From contig CAKPMX010000003.1 of NCBI GenBank assembly GCA_934168205.1, positions 1 to 64,000 of the forward strand: 64,000 nt of DNA, in the 5' to 3' direction. The translations under genes were made by a program, and so were the position numbers. How positions within the stretch are numbered: the stretch's first letter is position 1; each line of letters opens with the position of its first letter. The stretch comes from an uncultured Bacilli bacterium (GTDB taxonomy: Bacteria > Bacillota_I > Bacilli_A > RF39 > UBA660). This document shows positions 50,703 through 58,685 of this stretch, piece after piece. The notes beneath the pieces are model-generated. The model saw only the letters and a program-made list of their open reading frames with translations. It searched no databases and was not told the origin of the DNA.

Positions 50703-51588
50703 AATCATATCCTCCATTATCTAAAAATTCTTTTAGTGCTATTAGTTTTGCTCTCGTATGTCTAACTTTAAATTTTAATTCTAAGATTTCTTCTTGATTT
50801 TCATTTGTTTTCTTTTCTACTTTTGGAGCAGATAAACTATCGATTTTCTTTAACATCTCTTCATCATTGATAACTTGCTCTTTTGTTGACTCTTTTTCTT
50901 GCTTCATCTCTTCTAGTTGTTTATATCTATCCATGACTAAGGCTATTGATTCAGCAGATTTAAGAGTCTTCTTGTATTCGATTAAGATTTCTTCTTTATG
51001 TTCTAATGTGTTAATCAACTCAACATCTTTTGAGCATCTATCAACAAATTCATTTATTTGCTCTTGAATTTTCTTTGTTAAATTTCCTGTAGATGTTAAT
51101 AAACCTTTTGTGATAGATATATTCATCTGACTAAAATTAACAAAGTCAACATTTTTGCTTTGAGCATATTCATTGAAATATGATTCAACTTTTTCTTTTA
51201 CTTTTTCTAATTGTTCATCATCAAATGCTTTTACTTGAACGTTGATCAAATCGTAAGTTTCTTTCAACAATTTTTCTGTTTGCTTAGCAGTGTCTTCAAA
51301 CAATTTTATTGGCTCGTTATATTTAGCAACAATTTGTTTTCTAAAATCTTCAACTTGTTTTTTAAATTTGTTTATATCGGCTTTTTCCTTTTCTGCATCC
51401 TCTTTTGTTTCAGCAGTGAAAACCACGCCTGTATAATATTCTTTCACTTTAATTGCATATTCTTTTACCTTTTTGATGTTATCTTCGATTTTTGCTGTTC
51501 CTATTATTTCAGCATTAATTTCTTCCTTAAATTCTGGTTTTGCTAATGCTTCTTCCTCAAAAATTTCTGCTTCTTTAACTTCTTCCAT
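50692..51588 (-). CDS. DUF1351 phage recombination-associated protein
   Basis: A 298-residue, highly charged coiled-coil protein with FKKQVEDFRKQIVAKYNEPIKLFED and TYDLINVQVKAFDDEQLEKVKEK, the DUF1351 profile usually encoded next to recT. Precise role unknown. AAAGGAG before ATG 51588. Confidence 0.8.
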   Translation of the reverse strand: MEEVKEAEIFEEEALAKPEFKEEINAEIIGTAKIEDNIKKVKEYAIKVKEYYTGVVFTAETKEDAEKEKADINKFKKQVEDFRKQIVAKYNEPIKLFEDTAKQTEKLLKETYDLINVQVKAFDDEQLEKVKEKVESYFNEYAQSKNVDFVNFSQMNISITKGLLTSTGNLTKKIQEQINEFVDRCSKDVELINTLEHKEEILIEYKKTLKSAESIALVMDRYKQLEEMKQEKESTKEQVINDEEMLKKIDSLSAPKVEKKTNENQEEILELKFKVRHTRAKLIALKEFLDNGGYDYEQ

Positions 51589-51749
51589 GTTTTTTTCTCC
51601 TTTTCTTCTAATGTTTTTTTGTGTTCAATACATTCTCCGTATGATCCTTTAAATTTATTTTTGAAACCTATCCCTCTTTCTGTAGTAGTTGTTTTCCACA
51701 AAATATATTCGTTATCAAAATGACTTTTTTTAATGGTATATTTGATCAT
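51543..51749 (-). CDS. Small basic phage protein, 68 residues
   Basis: MIKYTIKKSHFDNEYILWKT start and a Lys-rich tail (EKEKKTWKKLKKQKFLRKK). GAGGCGG before ATG. It overlaps both neighbours. The start pattern is common to small Firmicute phage proteins of unknown role. Confidence 0.5.
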   Translation of the reverse strand: MIKYTIKKSHFDNEYILWKTTTTERGIGFKNKFKGSYGECIEHKKTLEEKEKKTWKKLKKQKFLRKKH

Positions 51750-51964
51750 ACTTCCGCCTCATCAATGATAGCTTTAGTGTATTTAATTTTTTCTTCTGCA
51801 GAATATTGCTCATCATCTATTAATTCAGATATTTCTTGGAGCTTCGCTTTAAATTTTTCTTTTTGTTCTTCAGTTTTCAAGAATTCATCAAATGGTACTG
51901 TAGAATTTCTTTCACAATATTCATCGTATCCTGGATAATAACTTTCTAAATCTTTTGTTTCCAC
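51746..51964 (-). CDS. Small acidic phage protein, 72 residues
   Basis: Helical, Glu-rich protein (SYYPGYDEYCERNSTVPFDEFLKTEEQKEKF). It starts at GTG 51964 with AAAGG 10 bases upstream. Unknown function. Confidence 0.5.
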   Translation of the reverse strand: METKDLESYYPGYDEYCERNSTVPFDEFLKTEEQKEKFKAKLQEISELIDDEQYSAEEKIKYTKAIIDEAEV

Positions 51965-52161
51965 TTTTTTAATTCCTTTCCGACTTTTTCTTTAAACTCT
52001 AACTTTTTATTTTTGTAAATATAATTTCCACATCGACTACAAATTGTTTTGTCACTCCGATAAGGAATTATTTCTCTATTCCCACATTTACATTGCACTT
52101 TTGCTTTTTCTAGTACTTCTTCTTGTCTTTTAAATTCTTTTTCGCTAATAAATTCTTTCAT
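51946..52161 (-). CDS. Small zinc-ribbon phage protein
   Basis: A 71-residue protein with VQCKCGNREI and TICSRCGNYI (two C-x-C / C-x2-C pairs, a zinc ribbon) and a Lys-rich tail. AAAGGAG before ATG 52161. It may bind nucleic acid or replication proteins. Confidence 0.6.
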   Translation of the reverse strand: MKEFISEKEFKRQEEVLEKAKVQCKCGNREIIPYRSDKTICSRCGNYIYKNKKLEFKEKVGKELKKWKQKI

Positions 52162-52469
52162 TAAAACTCCTTTAGCAAATCGTTCATCTCTGAAAGTTCT
52201 TCTGGCGTTGGCTCTACACTCTCAATTTTTTTGTCAAACCAGCTAGGCAATTCTTGCTCGATTTCGGGTAAATATTTTACAATTTCATCTACTCTCGGAA
52301 AGTATGGCTGGAATTTCAAAACTAGTTTAATTGCTTTGATAAAGTCTTCTTCTTTGTAATCTTTAAAAATGGCCCAATAATATTTATAGTCAAATTCTGT
52401 GTGTCGTGTGTCTTGATAGTTGCTCTTCATGATCTTCCAATATGTATCAAATATATCTAATCGAAGCAC
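52161..52469 (-). CDS. Helicase loader-like (G39P-type) phage protein
   Basis: A protein of about 102 residues. YYWAIFKDYKEEDFIKAIKLVLKFQPYFPRVDEIVKYLPE follows the helix pattern of SPP1 G39P-like helicase loaders (helices, then a F-P-x-V-x-E-I turn). It would bring the host replicative helicase to the phage origin. GTG 52469 has AAGGA 8 bases upstream; GTG 52478 touches that site. AAGGA-containing tandem repeats lie directly upstream. Confidence 0.6.
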   Translation of the reverse strand: MLRLDIFDTYWKIMKSNYQDTRHTEFDYKYYWAIFKDYKEEDFIKAIKLVLKFQPYFPRVDEIVKYLPEIEQELPSWFDKKIESVEPTPEELSEMNDLLKEF

Positions 52470-52480
52470 ACACTCCACTT

Positions 52481-52522
52481 CCTTATCCTATTCCTTATCC
52501 TTATCCTATTCCTTATCCTAGG
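52481..52522. repeat. Tandem repeat of TATTCCTTATCC-type units
   Basis: Four to five imperfect 6/12-bp units between the DUF6291 gene and the helicase loader gene. On the minus strand each unit contains an AAGGA Shine-Dalgarno-like core (GGATAAGGAATA). Confidence 0.85.
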
Positions 52523-52566
52523 AAGACGCTGGCATTGATTTGGCTATAAGCCAAATTTAAGCCAAA

Positions 52567-52860
52567 TTATTCTCTGGGTGTGTTTTGGGATCCATTTTTA
52601 TATTGCTTAAAACTAGTGTCTAAAATCGGCTGAATAAGTATCCATGCGGTTTTTAAGCCACCTTTGAACTCTGGTACGTAATCATCTTCAAATGAATATT
52701 TAATAATTGCTTCGTACATCTTTTGTCTATCTTTTTTCGGCAAAGTTTCAACTGCTTCGTAAAAACTTTTCATAAAATTGAACTTTTTTCTATCTTTTTT
52801 TGAATTTTTTTGGTCACTTTTCATGTTTTTTTGATTATTTTTAGTATCTTTTTCATCCAT
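52567..52860 (-). CDS. DUF6291 phage replication-module protein
   Basis: A 97-residue protein: a Lys/Asn/Asp-rich head, then FMKSFYEAVETLPKKDRQKMYEAIIKYSFEDDYVPEFKG and a short tail, the DUF6291 domain. In many phages this domain forms the N-terminus of a longer replication initiator with a low-complexity linker. Here it ends at TAA just before a region of repeats, so it may be a shortened form. GAGGTGCTGAA before ATG. Confidence 0.75.
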   Translation of the reverse strand: MDEKDTKNNQKNMKSDQKNSKKDRKKFNFMKSFYEAVETLPKKDRQKMYEAIIKYSFEDDYVPEFKGGLKTAWILIQPILDTSFKQYKNGSQNTPRE

Positions 52861-52984
52861 TTCAGCACCTCAATTTGACAAAATCAAAAATTTGTAGTAT
52901 TTTAAAAGTGCTAGTTTTTAGCAAGGGACTTTTTGTGGTTATTGAGTCCTTTTCTTTTTGCAATTTTTTCATTTTGCCTCCTTG

Positions 52985-53185
52985 TTAATTAAATAAATCT
53001 TCAATTAAATATTCACTTAGTAACCCACTAAGCACAAATGTTAATAATCCGAACGATGTCCAACTAACTGTTGTACTATTTATCCAACTGTGAATTGTTA
53101 ACATGTATAAATCGTGAAAAATTGTGCTTATACAGATTAATAAAATTACTAGTTTAAATAAGTTTTTCCATTTTATTTTTTTCAT
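52985..53185 (-). CDS. Small phage membrane protein
   Basis: A 66-residue protein with two membrane helices (LVILLICISTIFHDLYML and FGLLTFVLSGLLSEYLI). ATG 53185 follows AGGAGGTG by 5 bases; the longer frame to 53203 overlaps that site. Unknown function. Confidence 0.55.
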   Translation of the reverse strand: MKKIKWKNLFKLVILLICISTIFHDLYMLTIHSWINSTTVSWTSFGLLTFVLSGLLSEYLIEDLFN

Positions 53186-53199
53186 TTTTACACCTCCTC

Positions 53200-53427
53200 T
53201 CAAAATCCAAATTTCTTTCGAATAATTTTTGTTAATGCTAATTTCGTTTGCCCACCTGGAACTAACAAATTCTTTTTTTCCATTTCTTCCTGCACTGATT
53301 TAATATAACTTAGTGCAGTTGCATATGTTATTCCTGGTATAAGTTTTTGCAAATCATAGGCTGATACATATAATTGATTCAGTATTTCTTCTTTAGTCTT
53401 GTCAGGGACTTTCTTTTCTTCTTTCAT
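53200..53427 (-). CDS. Small HTH-like phage protein (excisionase-like)
   Basis: A 75-residue basic protein, VSAYDLQKLIPGITYATALSYIKSVQEEMEKKN then KLALTKIIRKKFGF, resembling short excisionase or DUF3173-like DNA-binding proteins of integrated elements. Placed after cro in the early operon. AAAGGAG before AT G 53427. Confidence 0.55.
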   Translation of the reverse strand: MKEEKKVPDKTKEEILNQLYVSAYDLQKLIPGITYATALSYIKSVQEEMEKKNLLVPGGQTKLALTKIIRKKFGF

Positions 53428-53449
53428 AATTGCTCCTTTTTAACTATTT

Positions 53450-53659
53450 TTATATTTCAGCGAATAGTTCTTCTATTGAATATTTCTTTTGTGTTTTCCT
53501 TTTTATTAAATTTCTCAATTTAATAGCCTCAATTACTGTAAAATCACTCTTATTATTGATTTTTTGATTAACAGTACTTAATGATCGAATATTTAGTTCA
53601 TTAGCAATATCCAACTGCGTAATATTAGCTTCTTTTAAAATATCTTTTAGTTGTACCAT
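53450..53659 (-). CDS. Cro-like repressor
   Basis: A 69-residue XRE-type HTH protein: ITQLDIANELNIRSLSTVNQKIN is the helix-turn-helix. It is the first gene of the leftward early operon, divergent from the CI-type gene, with operators between them. GAAAGGAG 7 bases before ATG. Confidence 0.82.
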   Translation of the reverse strand: MVQLKDILKEANITQLDIANELNIRSLSTVNQKINNKSDFTVIEAIKLRNLIKRKTQKKYSIEELFAEI

Positions 53660-53673
53660 TGTATTCTCCTTTC

Positions 53674-53807
53674 TACGATTTTTCGTATATTCAAGTTAAA
53701 AAAAATAATTTTTTCTTAACTCTGTTATCATTGTATACGATATTTCGTATGTTGTCAATAAAAAATATGAAAAATCGTAAATAATTTGAAAAAAATGATT
53801 TTTCGTA
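53674..53807. promoter_or_regulatory. Operator cluster for CI/Cro, four TACGA-N4-TCGTA sites
   Basis: Sites lie at 53674-53687 (perfect TACGA/TCGTA), 53735-53750 (ATACGA/TCGTAT), 53766-53779 (TATGA/TCGTA) and 53794-53807 (AATGA/TCGTA). One lies in the spacer of the cro promoter and one in the spacer of the repressor promoter. Confidence 0.8.
53730..53758 (-). promoter_or_regulatory. Early leftward promoter (cro)
   Basis: TTGACA (53758-53753) and TACAAT (53735-53730) with a 17-base spacer that contains a perfect operator, so bound CI blocks it. Confidence 0.85.
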
Positions 53808-53814
53808 TTATAAT
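53786..53814 (+). promoter_or_regulatory. Repressor maintenance promoter
   Basis: TTGAAA (53786-53791) and TATAAT (53809-53814) with a 17-base spacer containing the weakest operator; the repressor ATG is 23 bases after the -10. Confidence 0.8.
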
Positions 53815-53836
53815 ACTATTGAAAGGAGAAAATTTC

Positions 53837-54493
53837 ATGTTAGAAGATAAATTAAAAAACCTAATTGTTGATAAGTTTGGTTCTGTTAGACAGTTTGCTC
53901 TAAACATTGATATTCCATATACAACAGTTGATAGTATACTAAAAAGAGGAATAGATAATTCAAACGTAGGTAACGTTATTAAAATGTGTAAAGCACTCAA
54001 TATTTCAATAGATAACTTATTAGATAACAGGGAAATTATTTCTAATTTAAGTTTCGATAATGTTGACATTATAGATATTGATAATGGTATTATTAAAATT
54101 CCTGTTTATGGTACTATAAAGGCTGGCATACCAATCGAAAGCCAACCGGATATCATAGAATATGTTGATATACCAAAAGATTGGGCAAGAGGCGAAAAAA
54201 AATTTTATGGTTTAAGGGTTAGCGGTGATTCAATGTTCCCTAAATATCAGGATGGTGATACAGTCATATTTGAACAAAGTGATGATTTTGAATCATACAA
54301 CGGTAAAGATGTAGCTGTTATGATCAACGGAACTGAATCCACTTTCAAAAGAATTCTAGTTAATGAACAAAGTATAATATTACAACCGTATAACACAGCC
54401 TATGATATTATGATGTTCTCAAAAGAACAAGTTGAACAATTACCTATTAAAGTTGTAGGAATTGCTAGAGAAAAAAGAACTAAAATAGATTAA
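53837..54493 (+). CDS. CI-type phage repressor with S24 (LexA-like) peptidase domain
   Basis: A 218-residue protein: an XRE HTH (RQFALNIDIPYTTVDSILKRG), then YGTIKAGIPIE with an Ala-Gly self-cleavage site, VSGDSMFP (catalytic Ser) and STFKRIL (catalytic Lys). It keeps the prophage silent and would self-cleave with RecA after DNA damage. ATG 53837 follows AAAGGAG by 9 bases. Confidence 0.93.
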   Translation: MLEDKLKNLIVDKFGSVRQFALNIDIPYTTVDSILKRGIDNSNVGNVIKMCKALNISIDNLLDNREIISNLSFDNVDIIDIDNGIIKIPVYGTIKAGIPIESQPDIIEYVDIPKDWARGEKKFYGLRVSGDSMFPKYQDGDTVIFEQSDDFESYNGKDVAVMINGTESTFKRILVNEQSIILQPYNTAYDIMMFSKEQVEQLPIKVVGIAREKRTKID

Positions 54494-54561
54494 TTCTGGT
54501 TAAAAGTATGCTAGTACAGGTGCTTTTGATATATAGATATTAGAAGTAAAGGAGAAAATAA

Positions 54562-55140
54562 ATGAAGGAAAAAATCATAATCGGATTATTATCTATCGCA
54601 ACAGTTGGCTCTACTAGTTATGCAGTAATCGAACAACAGCAATATAATAAAAAAATTAATAACACAAGTGATTCCATTTCACAATATAGTAAGAGAATTG
54701 AAGATAATTCTGATAATTATAATGAATTACTAGAAAAAATTTCTGCTTTAGAAGAACAATTATCAATTATTACTTCAAGTGTTGATGAAAAAGCAAATGA
54801 TACACAAAATCAAATAAATGAAATAAATAGTAGTATTTCTAATGTTAAACAAAAAGTTAGCACTGAAAACAATATGAACATAGCTGGAAAATGGAAACAA
54901 ACCACTGGAATTATAGATGAAAACGGTAATCAAAAAGAAATTAATTATATATATGAATTTAAAAACGATGGAACCTTTTTCATTAACAACGAAGAAGCAG
55001 GTATATTTGGTAAGAGAATTTTAAAATTCAATGATTATAGAATAGGAATTTATGATATTATTAATGATAAAATATACATATCTATTACTTGGCTATACTA
55101 TAAATCACCTACTCATTTATACATTTTGGAAAGAGTATAA
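54562..55140 (+). CDS. Exported or membrane-anchored phage protein near the repressor
   Basis: A 192-residue protein: one N-terminal hydrophobic helix (IIIGLLSIATVGSTSYAVI), a coiled coil (about 25-100) and a C-terminal beta-rich domain of about 80 residues (GKWKQTTGIIDENGNQ, lipocalin-like). Its place between repressor and integrase is that of lysogenic-conversion or superinfection-exclusion genes. AAAGGAG before ATG. Confidence 0.6.
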   Translation: MKEKIIIGLLSIATVGSTSYAVIEQQQYNKKINNTSDSISQYSKRIEDNSDNYNELLEKISALEEQLSIITSSVDEKANDTQNQINEINSSISNVKQKVSTENNMNIAGKWKQTTGIIDENGNQKEINYIYEFKNDGTFFINNEEAGIFGKRILKFNDYRIGIYDIINDKIYISITWLYYKSPTHLYILERV

Positions 55141-55186
55141 AAAAAGACCTCGTGCTGAAACACGAGATCAAAACCTAATAAATTAG
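55141..55186. terminator. Hairpins between the exported protein and integrase genes
   Basis: CTCGTG/CACGAG (55149-55166) is followed by T6 on the minus strand, and CCTAAT/ATTAGG follows at 55173-55186. They probably stop leftward transcription and insulate the integrase. Confidence 0.5.
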
Positions 55187-55288
55187 GTATGCAATTAGAA
55201 AAAAGGCCCTGACAAGACTTTAATTCTTTTTTTGCATACTCTAATTTTACATTAAATTATTTAAAAAGTAAAGATTGGAGTTGATAAA

Positions 55289-56434
55289 ATGGCTGTATAT
55301 AATGAAAAAGATAAAACTAAATGGACCAAGGATGGTAGACATTGGTATTTCAGAAAAAGTTATAGAGCTCTTAATGGAAAACTTAAATATTATAGATCGA
55401 AAATGTTTACAACAAAACAAGAAGCAGAACAGGAAGAATTACTATTTGTTACTAAACGTGATAACCCTACTCTAATTAAATTTAGTATTGTTGCTGATGA
55501 TTATTTTAGAAGCTTAGAGTTAACTAGAAAACAATCTACTGTATATTCTTACAAAAAGGATTATAACAATCATATATTGCCATATTTTGCTGAATTGTAT
55601 ATTAATGATGTAAATATACAAAAAATAAAGAACTGGGCTGAGGGCCTAGGAAAATGTGGTATTTCTGTATCATATATGAACAAAATTTATAATGTTCTTT
55701 GCAATATATTTGATTATGCAATTAGAAATTATAGTTTAAAAGAAAATCCAGTACGTTTATATGGTCCATTTCAGAAAAAACAAGATAAGATAGTTAAAGA
55801 TGAAGAAAAGTTAAGATATATAACTCATGAGGAATTTATTAAGTTTATTTCAGTTATTGATATTCCACTCTGGAGAGCATTTTTTATTTTTGCATATTAT
55901 ACTGGGTGTAGACGTGGTGAGATTATAGCACTTACATGGAACGATATTAACTTTAATACAAATGACATTTGTATTAATAAAACATTATATGAGGAGATAA
56001 AAGGAAAAACTTGCATAACATCTACTAAAAATAATCTAAATCGAAAAATAAAAATGAGCAAGACATTAAAAGAATGCTTGCTACAATACAAACAAGAGAT
56101 AATGAAATATACTGATTTTAGTGAGTCTTGGTTTGTATTTGGTGGCACTAGGTATTTACCCAAGACCACAATAGCTAGGTACAAACACAAGTACTTTCAA
56201 TTAAGCAAAATACACGAAATAACTATGCATGAATTTCGACACAGCCATGTATCACTACTAATAAATGAATATGTAAGGACGTCAAAGGAAAAAAGCATGA
56301 AAATAGATACTGCCAAATTTTTCTTAATGATGTCTAATAGAATGGGTCATACTATTCAAGTAATGCAAGACACTTATATGCACTTATTCCCAACAATACA
56401 GGACGAGATTGTCGATTTACTGGACAATCTTTAA
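55289..56434 (+). CDS. int: Tyrosine integrase
   Basis: A 381-residue recombinase: AP2-like arm-binding N-terminus (KDGRHWYFRKSYR), SAM-like core-binding domain, and catalytic domain with TGCRRGE (Arg), HEFRHSHVSLL (H-x-x-R), MGHT and TYMHLFP (Tyr). It inserts the phage at the adjacent tRNA-Pro 3' end. GGAGTTG before ATG 55289. Confidence 0.95.
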   Translation: MAVYNEKDKTKWTKDGRHWYFRKSYRALNGKLKYYRSKMFTTKQEAEQEELLFVTKRDNPTLIKFSIVADDYFRSLELTRKQSTVYSYKKDYNNHILPYFAELYINDVNIQKIKNWAEGLGKCGISVSYMNKIYNVLCNIFDYAIRNYSLKENPVRLYGPFQKKQDKIVKDEEKLRYITHEEFIKFISVIDIPLWRAFFIFAYYTGCRRGEIIALTWNDINFNTNDICINKTLYEEIKGKTCITSTKNNLNRKIKMSKTLKECLLQYKQEIMKYTDFSESWFVFGGTRYLPKTTIARYKHKYFQLSKIHEITMHEFRHSHVSLLINEYVRTSKEKSMKIDTAKFFLMMSNRMGHTIQVMQDTYMHLFPTIQDEIVDLLDNL

Positions 56435-56490
56435 AAAGTCCCAAAAAACAGGAAAGGAGAAAAAGAATTGTCCTAAAATTGTCGTAAAAA

Positions 56491-56517
56491 AATAAAAAAC
56501 ATTGATTTCTCAATGTT
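56491..56517 (-). terminator. Phage-supplied terminator of the tRNA-Pro operon
   Basis: AACATTGA/TCAATGTT hairpin followed by T6 on the minus strand, 10 bases after the tRNA-Pro CCA. It lies on the phage side of the att core and copies the form of the host terminator at 20932-20956. Confidence 0.88.
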
Positions 56518-56527
56518 AAATTACTAA

Positions 56528-56544
56528 TGGTCGGGAAGACAGGA
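56528..56544. repeat. Prophage right attachment site, 17-bp core
   Basis: Identical to 20966-20982. It is the 3' end of tRNA-Pro with CCA, so insertion leaves the tRNA intact. Confidence 0.92.
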
Positions 56545-56604
56545 TTTGAACCTGCAACCCCTTGGTCCCAAACCAAGTGCTCTACCAAGTTGAGCCACTT
56601 CCCG
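56528..56604 (-). tRNA. tRNA-Pro(UGG), prophage integration site
   Basis: 77 bases, acceptor CGGGAAG/CTTCCCG, anticodon TGG in loop TTTGGGA, encoded CCA. Last gene of the second tRNA operon. Confidence 0.97.
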
Positions 56605-56609
56605 TTATA

Positions 56610-56686
56610 TGGTGCGCTCGAAGGGATTCGAACCCCTGACCTTTTGGTTCGTAGCCAAACACTCTATCCAACTGAGCTACGGGCGC
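56610..56686 (-). tRNA. tRNA-Arg(ACG)
   Basis: 77 bases with anticodon ACG (read as ICG) and encoded CCA. The acceptor GCGCCCG/CGAGCGC has one C5 opposite A68 mismatch. Confidence 0.95.
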
Positions 56687-56735
56687 ATAACCGACAATAT
56701 ACTCAGTTAAACACGTCTCAATAAAATTTAAAAAA

Positions 56736-56811
56736 TGGTGGCTCCAGCGGGAATCGAACCAGCGACACAGGGATTTTCAGTCCCTTGCTCTACCGACTGA
56801 GCTATGAAGCC
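56736..56811 (-). tRNA. tRNA-Phe(GAA)
   Basis: 76 bases, anticodon loop CTGAAAA, encoded CCA. Confidence 0.97.
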
Positions 56812-56816
56812 ATATA

Positions 56817-56893
56817 TGGCGGTCTCAACGGGACTCGAACCCGCGATCTTCTGCGTGACAGGCAGACGTGTTAACCAGCTGCACCATGAGACC
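56817..56893 (-). tRNA. tRNA-Asp(GUC)
   Basis: 77 bases, anticodon loop CTGTCAC, G discriminator, encoded CCA. Confidence 0.97.
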
Positions 56894-56897
56894 ATTT

Positions 56898-56974
<77 letters not shown>

Positions 56975-56982
56975 ATATTCAT

Positions 56983-57075
56983 TGGCGGAGGAAAAGGGAT
57001 TCGAACCCCTGCGCCGTTTGCACGACCTCCCGGTTTTCAAGACCGGTCCCTTCAACCAGACTTGGGTATTCCTCC
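56983..57075 (-). tRNA. tRNA-Ser(UGA)
   Basis: 93 bases with a long variable arm, anticodon loop CTTGAAA, encoded CCA. First gene of the second tRNA operon. Confidence 0.96.
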
Positions 57076-57104
57076 AATTCGTCTCTATTTCAGACGACAA
57101 ATAG

Positions 57105-57134
57105 ATTATATCATAGTAATTTTATACATGTCAA
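57105..57134 (-). promoter_or_regulatory. Promoter of the second tRNA operon
   Basis: TTGACA (57134-57129) and TATAAT (57110-57105) on the minus strand with an 18-base spacer and a TG extension before the -10. Confidence 0.88.
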
Positions 57135-57263
57135 CAAATTTTATGTACTTTTTTTATTATAGTAAATTTTTATTTGAATGTCCGTTTTAGTAAAATAACG
57201 GAATTTAGTCTAAAAATTTACGACTTTTTTTATTATTATATTCTCTTTTTCATTATATTATTA

Positions 57264-57290
57264 TAAAACGAGCTACTATTTGTAGCTCGT
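57264..57290 (-). terminator. Terminator of the first tRNA operon
   Basis: ACGAGCTAC/GTAGCTCGT hairpin then TTTAT on the minus strand, just after tRNA-Leu. Confidence 0.85.
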
Positions 57291-57301
57291 ACTATATCGA
57301 T

Positions 57302-57390
57302 TGGTGCCTAAGGCCGGACTTGAACCGGCACGAGGGTTGATTCTCGCAGGATTTTAAGTCCTGTGCGTCTACCAATTCCGCCACTCAGGC
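57302..57390 (-). tRNA. tRNA-Leu(UAA)
   Basis: 89 bases, acceptor GCCTGAG/CTTAGGC, long variable arm, anticodon loop CTTAAAA, encoded CCA. Confidence 0.96.
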
Positions 57391-57392
57391 AC

Positions 57393-57468
57393 TGGTGACC
57401 TGTATGAGATTCGAACTCATGACCCTTTGATTAAAAGTCAAATGCTCTACCGACTGAGCTAACAGATC
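57393..57468 (-). tRNA. tRNA-Lys(UUU)
   Basis: 76 bases, anticodon loop CTTTTAA, encoded CCA; 2 bases from tRNA-Leu. Confidence 0.97.
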
Positions 57469-57479
57469 ATAAAAATAAA

Positions 57480-57554
57480 TGGCTGCCTCGGTTAGATTCG
57501 AACTAACGCATGTCAGAGTCAAAGTCTGATGCCTTACCACTTGGCTACGAGGCA
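57480..57554 (-). tRNA. tRNA-Gln(UUG)
   Basis: 75 bases starting with U1-A72, anticodon loop CTTTGAC, encoded CCA. Confidence 0.97.
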
Positions 57555-57562
57555 AACTTAAG

Positions 57563-57647
57563 TGGTGGAGAGAGATGGATTCGAACCATCGAACTCAATG
57601 AGAACAGATTTACAGTCTGTCGCGTTTAGCCTCTTCGCTACCTCTCC
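57563..57647 (-). tRNA. tRNA-Tyr(GUA)
   Basis: 85 bases with a long variable arm, anticodon loop CTGTAAA, encoded CCA. Confidence 0.96.
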
Positions 57648-57655
57648 AAAAAAAA

Positions 57656-57731
<76 letters not shown>

Positions 57732-57743
57732 ATTATAATAAAA

Positions 57744-57820
57744 TGGTGGGCGATATAGGACTCGAACCTATGACCCCTTGCTTGTAAGGCAAGTGCTCTA
57801 ACCAACTGAGCTAATCGCCC
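57744..57820 (-). tRNA. tRNA-Val(UAC)
   Basis: 77 bases, anticodon loop CTTACAA, encoded CCA; first tRNA of the operon and the likely ligand of the valS T-box. Confidence 0.97.
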
Positions 57821-57845
57821 AAAAAATAACCAGTTGACAGTATTT

Positions 57846-57874
57846 AATATACCAATTAATGTAGACTTTGTCAA
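57846..57874 (-). promoter_or_regulatory. Promoter of the first tRNA operon
   Basis: TTGACA (57874-57869) and TATATT (57851-57846) on the minus strand, 17-base spacer, 25 bases before tRNA-Val. Confidence 0.88.
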
Positions 57875-57892
57875 CCTTTATATAATATTTTT

Positions 57893-58264
57893 TTATTTTT
57901 TTTCAACACTAGTTTTATTTAGACTTTCAATTTTACTATTTATCCAATAATTTAGTTTACTTTGCAAATTCGTAAAACCAGATGGTGTTTCAATTATTTT
58001 CACTTTAGGAATCTTCGATTCTCTATATTCAATTCCTTTTATACTCAACTTTACATGATGTTCTTTCTCATTTTCTTCCAATACTTTTGCATTAATAGTT
58101 TCACCAATTTTGACATAATCATGAATATTTCTAACAAAATTATCTGATATTTCTGATATATGAATTAAACCATTGTAATAATCATCTAAACTTAAAAAGA
58201 TTCCATACTTTTCTATTCCTGTAACACAGCCCGTTACTATTTCTCCTGTTTTATATTTTTTCAT
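57893..58264 (-). CDS. S1 RNA-binding domain protein (YugI/CvfD-like)
   Basis: A 123-residue protein: one S1 domain, GEIVTGCVTGIEKYGIFLSLDDYYNGLIHISEIS, then VKIGETINAKVLE, and a basic tail. Single S1 proteins of this size (YugI, CvfD) bind RNA or ribosomes and act in translation control. It lies alone, upstream of the tRNA operon. Confidence 0.85.
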   Translation of the reverse strand: MKKYKTGEIVTGCVTGIEKYGIFLSLDDYYNGLIHISEISDNFVRNIHDYVKIGETINAKVLEENEKEHHVKLSIKGIEYRESKIPKVKIIETPSGFTNLQSKLNYWINSKIESLNKTSVEKK

Positions 58265-58420
58265 TTAATACACCTTCTTTGATATTATAACATTTTTATT
58301 TTGACATAACAAGTTTTCTTTTTTCTATACTGGCTAATAAAAAAATATAGACGATCATTTTAATTCTATAATTTCTTTACTTATATTTTGTTTAAAGTTA
58401 TAATATTACTGGTGATAAAA

Positions 58421-58654
58421 ATGAATAACGACATAGAATCAAGAATTAAAGTAGTAATAGATAAAATCAGACCGTTTTTAATAAGCGATGGTGGAAATCT
58501 TGAATTTGTAAAGTACGAAGATAATATAGTATACGTTAGACTTATGGGAGCTTGCCAAGAATGTTCAATGTTGGATGTAACCTTAAAGGATGGCATTGAA
58601 GAACTATTGATAAATGAAATTCCTGAAATTAAAGAAGTTAGAAATGTAGATTAG
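58421..58654 (+). CDS. NifU C-terminal domain protein (YutI/Nfu-like)
   Basis: A 77-residue protein with SDGGNLEFVKYEDNIVYVRLMGACQECSM, the Nfu domain with its C-x2-C iron-sulfur ligand pair. It carries and delivers Fe-S clusters. ATG 58421 has GGTGAT 5 bases upstream; the frame to 58388 is spurious. In Bacillus yutI lies near yutH, as here. Confidence 0.9.
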   Translation: MNNDIESRIKVVIDKIRPFLISDGGNLEFVKYEDNIVYVRLMGACQECSMLDVTLKDGIEELLINEIPEIKEVRNVD

Positions 58655-58685
58655 TTAAAATTTCATAACCAATCTACTTTTTTTA
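58646..58685 (+). terminator. Terminator of the nfu-like gene
   Basis: GTAGATT/AATCTAC hairpin whose left arm holds the last codons, followed by T7 on the plus strand. Confidence 0.6.
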
